From CAWATZ01 sp963784995 (GTDB lineage Bacteria; Planctomycetota; Planctomycetia; Gemmatales; Gemmataceae): DNA of 64,000 bases. How positions within the stretch are numbered: the first letter of the stretch is position 1; each line of letters starts with the position of its first letter. This document shows positions 28,302 to 35,698 of this stretch, piece after piece. Below the pieces are notes generated by a model that was not told the origin of the DNA, searched no databases, and saw nothing but the letters and a program-made list of their open reading frames with translations. Location of the stretch: positions 496,001-560,000 of the forward strand of contig CAWATZ010000001.1 of assembly GCA_963784995.1 (NCBI GenBank). The letters are read 5' to 3'. Position numbers and translations under genes: made by a program.

Positions 28302-28515
28302 ATGAGTCTGAAGATTCGTGTCGGTGATCGGGAGCCGCTCGGGCTCGCCCTGCGGCGCTTCAAGAAGCTGCTGAAAAACCACGAAATCCTGCAAATCGAT
28401 GCGTCGGTCGCGGTGGTTCGTCAAGCCAAGCCAGTTGCGACGCAGGAAACGCTTCCTGAAGCTGCTCAAGTCCAGGCAACAGACCTTCCTCGCCAAACGG
28501 GCGGGCTTGCAGTAG
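28302..28515 (+). CDS. rpsU: 30S ribosomal protein bS21 (one frameshift)
   Basis: 70 residues with one extra base near 28392 removed. The start SLKIRVGDREPLGLALRRFK and, after the shift, MRRSRWFVKPSQLRRRKRFL followed by KLLKSRQQTFLAKRAG match bS21 of planctomycetes in order and length. bS21 sits near the mRNA exit of the 30S subunit and helps initiation. The shift in a core ribosomal protein is strong evidence that at least some indels in this window are sequence errors, unless the genome has another copy. Confidence 0.85.
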
Positions 28516-28608
28516 CCGGTTCATACAATGCGGCTGGAGGGACAGTGCGTTGTCCCTCGGCCGCATCCGGCGGCACTCGATCGATCCAGCCCGCGGAGGA
28601 CAGCACCG

Positions 28609-28917
28609 ATGGGATTTCGACAGCTCGGTGGCTCGGGGTTGAAGGTCCCCGTGCTGAGCCTGGGGACTGGCACCTTCGGCGGCGGCGGTGAGCTATTCAA
28701 AGCCTGGGGCAGTACCGACGTGGCCGAGGCCAGCCGACTCATTGACGTCTGCCTCGACGCCGGCCTCAACCTGTTCGACTCGGCCGACATCTACTCTCAC
28801 GGCATGGCCGAGGAGATCCTGGGCCAGGCGCTCAAGGGCCGACGCGATCGCGTCCTCATCTCCACCAAGGGCACGTTCCGCTTCGGACAGGGGTCCAACG
28901 ACGACGTTACTGCTCGG
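28609..28917 (+). pseudogene. Aldo/keto reductase, truncated after about 100 residues
   Basis: ATG at 28609 with GCGGAGGA upstream. MGFRQLGGSGLKVPVLSLGT, LIDVCLDAGLNLFDSADIYS (catalytic Asp and Tyr region) and DRVLISTKGTF (the Lys strand) are the first third of an aldo/keto reductase of about 330 residues. Similarity ends at FRFGQGSNDD. The frame stays open into the next gene without a stop, but the remaining two thirds of the barrel are absent. NADPH binding and activity would be lost. Confidence 0.75.
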
Positions 28918-28945
28918 TTGTCGGCCGCTTCCCCTTCGCTAAAAT
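28918..28945 (+). promoter_or_regulatory. Promoter for the Rpn-like gene
   Basis: TTGTCG (28918-28923), a 16-base spacer and TAAAAT (28940-28945). Together with the GGAGG box 6-10 bases before the GTG at 28981, it argues that the downstream gene is expressed separately from the aldo/keto reductase fragment. Confidence 0.5.
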
Positions 28946-28980
28946 GGCCTCGGTCCCCCCATTCCTCGCGGAGGTCTGCC

Positions 28981-30111
28981 GTGAACCCATCAACGAAAGC
29001 GTCCGCCAAGGAGAACACGGGCTGGAACCACTCCTCGACTTGCCGCGAGGTCGAGGCGGAGGGCACGGCGGAAGGGCGTGCCTACGGCCTGGCCGAGGCC
29101 CAGTCGCGGACGCTGGCCCGGCTGCTGAAGAGCCAGGCCAAGCAGCTCTTTGGGGAGCTGGGACCGGGGCCGCGCGGCACGCTCAACGGCCTGGCCCAGG
29201 CGTTTGCCTGCGACCCGCTGCTCGATCTCGGCGAGCGGCTGCTGACCGCCCCGAGCTGGTCTGAGTGGCTGGCCGGCGTCGTCGTGCCGCCTCCGGCACC
29301 GGGCCTGCCGGACTGGACCAGGGACCAGGAGATCGACTTCGAGCCTTCCGGGCCTTCCATTGATCTGCACGTGAAGGTGGGCCTGAAGGCCGGCGGTGAG
29401 GCGATCATCCATCTGCGCTTCCAGAAGTGGTATCAGCCGGACCTCGACCGCCACCTGTTCGAGGAGACGAGAAAGCTCGAGCGCCGCATGAAAAAGGAAG
29501 TCATGGTTTGCGTGTTCCTGATGTGGCCGCCGGCCGAGGGACCGGGCATGACCGGCAAGTACGAGGAGCGTGACGCGGAGGGCAAGGTCCGGCGCACGTT
29601 CACCTACACCATCAAGCGTGCCTGGGACCTGACGCCCGAAGAGGTGACGCAGACCCCGGGCACGATGCTCCTGGCCCCGCTGTGCAAGGGGGCCAGGGAG
29701 CGGATGCCCGAGGTTGTGCAAATGGTCAAGCAGGGCATTGAGCGCAACGCGGTGGAGCCCGAGAAGCAGGACGCGATCTGGGGTGCGGTGTACTGGTCGA
29801 TGGGTCTGATCTGCGACCTGGAGGAGTGCCACCGGGCCCTGGGCGACCTGCTGCCCATGCTGAAGCAGTCGCGCTACTACCTCTCGGCCAAGGGCGAGTG
29901 CTACCGGGAGGCCTACTCGGCAGCCCTGAACGAGGGGTCGCTGCTGGCCGCCCGCGCCCTGGTGCTGCGGCAAGCGACCAAACGCTTCGGCCCGCAAGAG
30001 GGTGCCGCCGACACGCTGGCGGCCATCACGTCGATGGAAGAGCTGGAGGGTCTAACGGAGCGCGTCCTGACCGCCGCGGACTGGCCGTCGCTGCTGGAGA
30101 AGCCCCAGTAG
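28981..30111 (+). CDS. Rpn-like (PD-(D/E)XK-derived) protein with DUF4351-like tail
   Basis: 376 residues from a GTG at 28981. The N-terminal 120 residues are helical (LARLLKSQAKQLFGELGPGP). The middle reads EAIIHLRFQKWYQPDLDRHL, then VMVCVFLMWPPAEGPGMTGK, which aligns in pattern with Rpn/transposase-like PD-(D/E)XK proteins (usual HxEFQ...PDLPRRxLRY, VLLLRPEADGPxLTG). The catalytic Glu of the E-x-Q motif is Arg here, so nuclease activity is doubtful. The C-terminus (TKRFGPQEGAADTLAAI, SMEELEGLTERVL) resembles the DUF4351 tail that commonly follows this domain. Confidence 0.6.
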   Translation: MNPSTKASAKENTGWNHSSTCREVEAEGTAEGRAYGLAEAQSRTLARLLKSQAKQLFGELGPGPRGTLNGLAQAFACDPLLDLGERLLTAPSWSEWLAGVVVPPPAPGLPDWTRDQEIDFEPSGPSIDLHVKVGLKAGGEAIIHLRFQKWYQPDLDRHLFEETRKLERRMKKEVMVCVFLMWPPAEGPGMTGKYEERDAEGKVRRTFTYTIKRAWDLTPEEVTQTPGTMLLAPLCKGARERMPEVVQMVKQGIERNAVEPEKQDAIWGAVYWSMGLICDLEECHRALGDLLPMLKQSRYYLSAKGECYREAYSAALNEGSLLAARALVLRQATKRFGPQEGAADTLAAITSMEELEGLTERVLTAADWPSLLEKPQ

Positions 30112-30418
30112 GACCAGCTTCAGAGAATCCGTTGGTTTCGATCAGGTCCGCTTCTTCCAGAGCTTTCTTCTGAGCGGAAGTAACGATCAGGATTCGCTCG
30201 TGTCGTGTTTGAAACGAACCACCACGCATCAGCAGGAGGGATATGGCAGTGCCATATTACCCGTCTTTGATTTTTACCGCTGTTGGCATGGCTGTTCCCT
30301 CTTGGGACGCGGACATTCACCCCAAAACAATTGCAGAATAACACAGCAGCGAAAGAAACACCAGGCATCTGGCGGCAAAAGAAGCCGGGGTCAATCACCA
30401 ATTCGGCCAAGCCCGGCT
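30112..30418. other. Intergenic region without a gene
   Basis: 307 bases of lower GC between convergent genes. It holds a short palindrome ATATGGCAGTGCCATAT (30240-30256). No open frame with recognisable content and no strong terminator were seen. Confidence 0.5.
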
Positions 30419-32687
30419 TCATTTCCGCATTTCCTTGATCCACTCCTGAATCAACCGCACCGCCTCGCCATCGACGACGTTGCTGGCAATGTGCGGCATC
30501 TGGCCCAGGCCGCGCCGGTTCATCCTCTGGTACAGCAGTGACCGCTCCGGATCGCCAGGAACCAGGATGCGCGGGTCTTTCAGGTCCAGCGTTCCTTGAC
30601 CCGGCCTGGCGTTGACGGTGCCCGTCTCCGCCAGAGGCAGCGTGGCCAGCAGCTGGAACTCCGCATTGCCTCCACCCCACTTACGATGGCAGTGACTGCA
30701 GTTGGCGTGCAGGTACGCTCGGGCCCGGGCATCCACACTCTGGCTCCTGTCGTGGAAATCGACAAGGTGCGGCAGCTTCTCCGGCGCGGCCGGCAGCGGT
30801 TTGGTGAACAGTCCCAGATGCTCCAGCGTGGCCAGCTGGTTGGCGATCGCGCCGCCGTAATCGTGGTCCCGATTCAGCTGCATCGTATTCAGGCCCAGCG
30901 CGTACTTGGCCGTCACCGTGTGGCACATGGTGCATTCGGTCCGGCTGGGGAAGTGCCAGACCTGCTTGCGCTGGCCGCCCGGGGCCTTGGGGTCCTTGAT
31001 CGTGAAGGTTTGATCGAGCCCCTTGGCAGCGAGCAGCTCGGCGTCGGTCTGCTCGTCGTTCCAGACGTAGACATAGCCCTGCCAGACCTGGTCGCCGACC
31101 TCCTCGGTGCCGGGATAGCGCTGGGCGTGCAGCAGCCGCGTCTCCAGCCGACGCCGGCTCTTCAGGTTGCCCGGCTCCAGCTCCAGGCTGAAGGTCTTCA
31201 CCAGCACCGTGTCATCCGGGAAGCGCCAGCCCGGCTGCGCCCCAGGGGCCGGCTGCGGATAGGTCACCGTGTTGTATTCGATCTGCCCCTTGCCCGGAAT
31301 CGCCAGGTAGCGCTCCTTGATCGCCCCGTCCGACCACAGCTCCGCGTTGACCGAATAGGGAATCAGTCCCACGGCCGGCTTCAGATCCTTCGTGGAGTCG
31401 AAAAGTCCGGTCTGGCTCAGCTTGCGTGGGAACTTCGGGGCGTCCGCGGCCGGCGGCGGGGCCTTGACCAGCCGGTAGATGCCGCTGCCGATGAAGTCCA
31501 GGGCGTAGACGTCGCCCTTCGTGGTCCTGGCCCCAGGCGACAATGCGAATCCGGCTGTGGGCCAGTTCCCGATTGTCGCTCACCTTCTTGCCGTCCCAGC
31601 GCAGCTGCCAGACCCGGCCGGTGTCGTAATCGCCGTAGACGTACGCACCTTGCAGCTCCGGCAAACGCGGGCTTTTGAAGAAGTAGCCGCCCGTGATCGA
31701 GCGGAACTCGGAATGGGGATGCTCGACCGCCGGAGGCAGGATCGGCGTCGGGCCGCGCTTGCGTTCGGGCCGGAACGGATGCGTGCCCTCCACGATGCTC
31801 CAGCCGTAGTTGCCGCCCTTTTCGATCCGCAGGATCATGTCCCACAGGTCCTGACCGACCTCGCCGGCCCAGATGTCTCCGGTCTTGGCATCGAAGCTGA
31901 ACTTCCACGGCTGCCGCACTCCATACGCGTACACCTCGGGCCGGGCGCCCTTGTGCTTGATAAAGGGATTGTCGGCCGGGATCGCATACGGCCGGCCCTT
32001 CTCGGTGCGGTCCACGTCGATGCGCAGGATCGAGCCGAGCAGGTCGGAGAGATCCTGGCCGGTTTGCCGACCGTCGGCGATGCCGCTGCCGTCGCCGGTG
32101 CCCAGGTAGAGATAGCCGTCGGGACCGAAGCGGAGACAGCCGCCATTGTGGCCGCCGGACGGCCAGGTGAGGATGAGCGTTTCCGATTTCGGGTCGGCCT
32201 CCGGCGGATCGAATTGCTTGACCTTGAAGCGCACCAGCCGGCTGCCCTCGGGTGAGTTCTTCTCTGGATCAACGAGATAGCTGACGTAGAAGTATCCGTT
32301 TTTGGCAAAGTTCGGGTGCATGACCACACCATAAACCGTCTTGCCCAGGTCGAGCAGCAGGTGCTTCTTGGCGGTCTTGGGATCGTTGGCGAAGGTGTAA
32401 ATCTTGCCGCGCCTCTCGGCCACGACCCAGCGATTGCTTCCTGGCAGGATCGATAGCTCCAGCGGTTCGTCGAATTGCAGATTGGGAAAGACGTTTTCCA
32501 GCCGATAGGGATCGGGCGGCTCCGGAGTGCCCTTGACCTTGGAAGTGGTCCACAGCTCGCGCTTGTCGATGCCGAACGGTTTGCGTTCCTTGCGCGGGGA
32601 GCTGTCCCGGCCGAGGGCCAGGGTGGTGATGGTTACGGCCAGGGTCAGGCCGGTGAGCGCGAGAAGGACGGCCAGGGTGCGGTGCAT
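30419..32687 (-). CDS. PQQ-type sugar dehydrogenase fused to diheme cytochrome c (one frameshift)
   Basis: About 755 residues from the ATG at 32687, with an export signal (LAVLLALTGLTLAVTITTLA). The N-terminal half is a glucose/sorbosone-dehydrogenase beta-propeller (YGVVMHPNFAKNGYFYVSYL, GGHNGGCLRFGPDGYLYLGTGDGSG..., VYAYGVRQPWKFSFD). The C-terminal half resembles SO2930-type cytochromes, with two heme-attachment motifs, CTMCH (about residue 586) and CSHCH (about 662). One extra G near 31520 separates the frames. The fusion would pass electrons from periplasmic sugar oxidation directly to c-type heme (family knowledge plus inference). It stands alone, with no operon partner. Confidence 0.8.
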
Positions 32688-32790
32688 GGGTTCCTCGTGC
32701 GTAAGTCGGGAGAATCGCTTCAAGGGCTGTATTCTAGCCGATGCGTGCGCCAGGAGCAACCGTGGAACAGGAGTTGATCGATGAGAGGGA

Positions 32791-32819
32791 TTGCTGTTAC
32801 ACGCCGGCGGTCGTATAAT
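32791..32819 (+). promoter_or_regulatory. Promoter of the Uma2 gene
   Basis: TTGCTG (32791-32796), a 17-base spacer and a perfect TATAAT (32814-32819). Transcription would start near 32826, which rules out the longer open frame from 32781 and supports the ATG at 32850. Confidence 0.7.
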
Positions 32820-32849
32820 CTCGACGACCTGATGGGAGGGGAGCTTCCG

Positions 32850-33452
32850 ATGACTACGACGGCCCAGGCAATGACATACGGGGACGCAGCAGCACTCGCC
32901 CGCTTCTCGGTCGCACGCTATCAGCGCATGATCGAGACGGGTATCCTCACGGCCGAGGACAAGGTTGAACTGCTCGAAAACTATGTGGTTCTCAAGATGC
33001 CACGCAATCCGCGCCACGATAGCACCGTGCAACGAATACTCCGGCCGCTGTTGCGCCCGTTGCCGGCTGACTGGGACTTGCGGATCCAGTCGGCGATCAC
33101 GCTGATTGACAGCCAGCCCGAACCAGACTTCGCGGTGGTGCGCGGCTCCGCGGCCGACTACGCGAATCACCACCCGGGCGCTGCCGAGATTGGCCTGGCG
33201 ATCGAGGTCGCCGACTCCTCCCTGCTCCGCGACCAGCGCGACAAAAGCCGCATTTACGCTCGCGGCGGCATCCCCTGCTACTGGATTGTGAACCTGGTCG
33301 ATCGGCAAATCGAGGTCAGCACCCAGCCATCCGGGCCGACAGCGACGCCAAGCTATAGCTCATTCCAAACCTATCAGTCTGGTGATGCCGTCCCTCTCGT
33401 CCTCGATGCAAACCCGGTAGGGATGGTGCCCGTGGCAGACGTGCTGCCCTGA
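32850..33452 (+). CDS. Uma2 family endonuclease-like protein
   Basis: 200 residues from the ATG at 32850, which is preceded by GGGAGGGGAG. It has the Uma2 (DUF820) PD-(D/E)XK core: PEPDFAVVRG (metal-binding Asp), GLAIEVADSSLLRDQRDKSR (Glu and Lys) and YARGGIPCYWIVNLVDRQIE. The N-terminus contains the LxxYxxMxExGIL-type helix (YQRMIETGILTAEDKVELLE). Uma2 genes occur in many copies in planctomycetes and cyanobacteria. Nuclease activity is predicted but the role is unknown. Catalytic residues appear complete. Confidence 0.85.
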   Translation: MTTTAQAMTYGDAAALARFSVARYQRMIETGILTAEDKVELLENYVVLKMPRNPRHDSTVQRILRPLLRPLPADWDLRIQSAITLIDSQPEPDFAVVRGSAADYANHHPGAAEIGLAIEVADSSLLRDQRDKSRIYARGGIPCYWIVNLVDRQIEVSTQPSGPTATPSYSSFQTYQSGDAVPLVLDANPVGMVPVADVLP

Positions 33453-33513
33453 CGTGGGCTGGCAGTGGTCCAGCTCGTGGGGACCACGATGTATTGGCAC
33501 GACACGGACTCCC

Positions 33514-33543
33514 TTGACCCGAGTGATTCCGCGCCACTATAGT
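33514..33543 (+). promoter_or_regulatory. Promoter for the gene at 33572
   Basis: TTGACC (33514-33519), an 18-base spacer and TATAGT (33538-33543). Transcription would start about 20 bases before the ATG at 33572. Confidence 0.6.
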
Positions 33544-33571
33544 AACACCTTCCCTGCCCCGGAGAGCGCGG

Positions 33572-34060
33572 ATGCCGTTTGTCACCCAAGTCCTGCTCCC
33601 CAAGTGCGATAACCTGGGCCAGGCCTTTCGCCGCGAGCAATACGAGGCGTTTCATGGACGAATGATCCAGCGGTTTGGGGGATGGACTCGCAAGGGGCAG
33701 GTCGAGGGGGCATGGTTGAGCCCGTCGGGCTCGCTTTGCACGGAAGAGCACTGGGTCTACGAGATTGGGCACGAGCGCCGGGACCTGCGCTTCTGGCAGG
33801 CCGAGAAACAACGACTCAAGACGGAGTTTGATCAAGAAGAGATCTGGATCATGCAGTATGAGGGCGCCGGATTTGATCGGCCTCCTGGGGAGAGCGTTAA
33901 CCATGACTTCTTCAGCACCCTCGGCTTTGATAACGGACAAAGGCCGCCGCGTGCTGCTGCGGATTCAGGGACGCTTCTACGAACTGAGCCAGGAAGAGCT
34001 GCGGACCCTGCTCGGTCTGCCCGCTGGCCCACTCGGTTTGGGCATTACGATCGATCGTGA
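33572..34060 (+). CDS. Small hypothetical protein (C-terminus uncertain)
   Basis: Open for 162 residues from the ATG at 33572. The start MPFVTQVLLPKCDNLGQAF, FGGWTRKGQVEGAWLSPSGS and WVYEIGHERRDLRFWQAEKQ match a small family of about 105-residue proteins of unknown function. The family core ends near EEIWIMQYEGAGF (about residue 110). Beyond this the frame overlaps the next gene by 158 bases and reads as low-complexity sequence, so the natural stop may have been lost by an indel or the tail is an extension. Confidence 0.55.
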   Translation: MPFVTQVLLPKCDNLGQAFRREQYEAFHGRMIQRFGGWTRKGQVEGAWLSPSGSLCTEEHWVYEIGHERRDLRFWQAEKQRLKTEFDQEEIWIMQYEGAGFDRPPGESVNHDFFSTLGFDNGQRPPRAAADSGTLLRTEPGRAADPARSARWPTRFGHYDRS

Positions 34061-34160
34061 TCGTCTGTGTTTTGAATTCACTGGCGACCAGCAAACCATC
34101 GAGATCTCCGCCGGGCAATTGCAGCAGCGCCTGGCTGAGCAGTTGACGGACAAGACGTAG
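33903..34160 (+). CDS. Small hypothetical protein
   Basis: 85 residues (MTSSAPSALITDKGRRVLLR). A beta-rich first half (IQGRFYELSQEELRTLLGLP), then GLGITIDRDRLCFEF and a helical end (ISAGQLQQRLAEQL). It overlaps the extended end of the previous frame and would be translated from the same transcript. No family recognised. Confidence 0.55.
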   Translation: MTSSAPSALITDKGRRVLLRIQGRFYELSQEELRTLLGLPAGPLGLGITIDRDRLCFEFTGDQQTIEISAGQLQQRLAEQLTDKT

Positions 34161-34223
34161 ACGCAATAAACAAGAACGACATTCTCCAACCAGCACCAGC
34201 AACGCAACGCGGGAGGTTCCTCC

Positions 34224-35570
34224 ATGTCCAAGCTCACTCGACGCGACTTCGGCAAAGCAGCTGCCGCGGTCACCCTGACCGCCGCCTCGGCCAGCCGAGT
34301 CTTCGGCGCCAACGATCGTGTCCGCCTCGGCTTCATCGGCCTCGGCAATCGCGGCGACCAGGTCCTCGATGGCTTCCTGCCCCACAAGGACGCCGAGGTC
34401 GTCGCCGTCTGCGACATCTATCGTCCCTACGTCGATTTCGCGGCACGCAAGGCGAGTACCACGCCGAAAACTTTCAAAGACTATCGCGAGCTGCTCGCTC
34501 TGAAGGACGTGGACGCCGCCGTCATCTGCACGCCGGACCACTGGCACGCCCTGCAAACGATCCACGCCTGCCAGGCCGGCAAGGACGTCTACGTCGAGAA
34601 ACCGCTGTCCCTGTGCGTGGCCGAGGGCCGGGCGATGGTGTCGGCGGCCCGCAAGCACGACCGCATCACCCAGGTCGGCCTGCATCGGCGCTCGTCCGAG
34701 TTTGTCCGCGAGGCGTGCGAGCTGATCCGCAAGGGGGCCATCGGCCACGTCACCGTGGCCCGGGCCTTCCACGTCCAGAATGAGGCCCCCAAGGGCATCG
34801 GCAATCCGGCCAACGGTGAGCCGCCGGCCGACTTCGACTGGGAGTCATGGCTGGGGCCGGCGCCGAAGGTGCCGTACAACAAGAACCGGGCCTTCTACCG
34901 CTTCCGCTGGTTCTACGACTATTCCGGAGGGCAATTGACCAACTTCGGCGTCCACTACCTCGACGTGATCCACTGGGCGCTGGGCCAGGACGCCCCGCTG
35001 GCGGTGACGGCGATGGGCGGCAAGTTCGGCATCAAGGACAACCGGGAAGTGCCGGACACGCTGGAGGTGCTTTGGACCTATCCGGGCAACACCCTGGTGT
35101 CTTTCTCGCAGTTCAACGCCAACGCCGCCCCGGGCGGCACGCCACGCGCCGAGATCGAGTTCCGCGGCACCCTGGGGACGCTCTACCTCTACGGCAGCGG
35201 CTACGAGATCGTTCCCGACGTCATCACGCCCAACGAGTTCCCGGCCCGCACGCCGCTGGACCGGAAAGTCGAGAAGGGCTGGCGCGTCGGGGCCAAGGCC
35301 CAGATTGAGCCGAAGAAGCTGACCGGCGGCAAGGCGGACACGGCCGACCACGCCCGCAATTTCCTCGACTGCGTCAAGAGCCGCAAGAAGTGCAACTGCG
35401 ACATCGAACAGGGCCACCGCGACACCAGCGCCGCCCTCATCGGCAACGTCGCTCACAAGACCAAAAGCTACCTCGAATGGGATGCGAAGAGCGAACGCTT
35501 CACCAACGTCGAGGAAGCCAACAAGCTGCTGAGCTACAAGTACCGCAAGCCGTATCAGTTGCCGACGTGA
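34224..35570 (+). CDS. Gfo/Idh/MocA family oxidoreductase, Tat-exported
   Basis: 448 residues, ATG at 34224 after GGGAGG. Twin-arginine leader TRRDFGKAAAAVTLTAASAS. The Rossmann domain starts VRLGFIGLGNRGDQVLDGF, with VDAAVICTPDHWHALQ and the family EKP motif in DVYVEKPLSLCVAEG. The C-terminal substrate domain carries WFYDYSGGQLTNFGVHYLDV, including the catalytic-type GxxxDxGxHxxD pattern in variant form. It is an NAD(P)-dependent sugar or polyol oxidoreductase acting in the periplasm; such exported paralogues are very numerous in planctomycetes. The substrate cannot be assigned. Confidence 0.9.
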   Translation: MSKLTRRDFGKAAAAVTLTAASASRVFGANDRVRLGFIGLGNRGDQVLDGFLPHKDAEVVAVCDIYRPYVDFAARKASTTPKTFKDYRELLALKDVDAAVICTPDHWHALQTIHACQAGKDVYVEKPLSLCVAEGRAMVSAARKHDRITQVGLHRRSSEFVREACELIRKGAIGHVTVARAFHVQNEAPKGIGNPANGEPPADFDWESWLGPAPKVPYNKNRAFYRFRWFYDYSGGQLTNFGVHYLDVIHWALGQDAPLAVTAMGGKFGIKDNREVPDTLEVLWTYPGNTLVSFSQFNANAAPGGTPRAEIEFRGTLGTLYLYGSGYEIVPDVITPNEFPARTPLDRKVEKGWRVGAKAQIEPKKLTGGKADTADHARNFLDCVKSRKKCNCDIEQGHRDTSAALIGNVAHKTKSYLEWDAKSERFTNVEEANKLLSYKYRKPYQLPT

Positions 35571-35593
35571 TTGAGAACGTCCAGCCCCTGACA

Positions 35594-35692
35594 CCCAGGA
35601 CTCACGTCCTGGTCTATTGACTGCCGCCCCTTCGGGGCTTGTCTTTAGCCCCGAAGGGGCGGCAGTCAATAGACCAGGACGTGAGTCCTGGG
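35594..35692. repeat. Perfect 46-bp inverted repeat between convergent genes
   Basis: Arms 35594-35639 and 35647-35692 are perfectly complementary around a 7-base loop. It lies 23 bases after the oxidoreductase stop and 6 bases before the stop of the converging DUF2357 nuclease gene, so it is well placed as a bidirectional terminator. At 46 base pairs it is far longer than needed for termination. Its arm sequence is unrelated to the hairpin elements at 28054 and 40426. Confidence 0.9.
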
Positions 35693-35698
35693 CTCCAG

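Noticed and set aside
30026..30229. Short minus-strand frame with ILIVTSAQKKALEEADLIE
   Set aside because: It looks somewhat protein-like but overlaps the end of the Rpn-like gene, has no clear start signal and matches no family I recognise.
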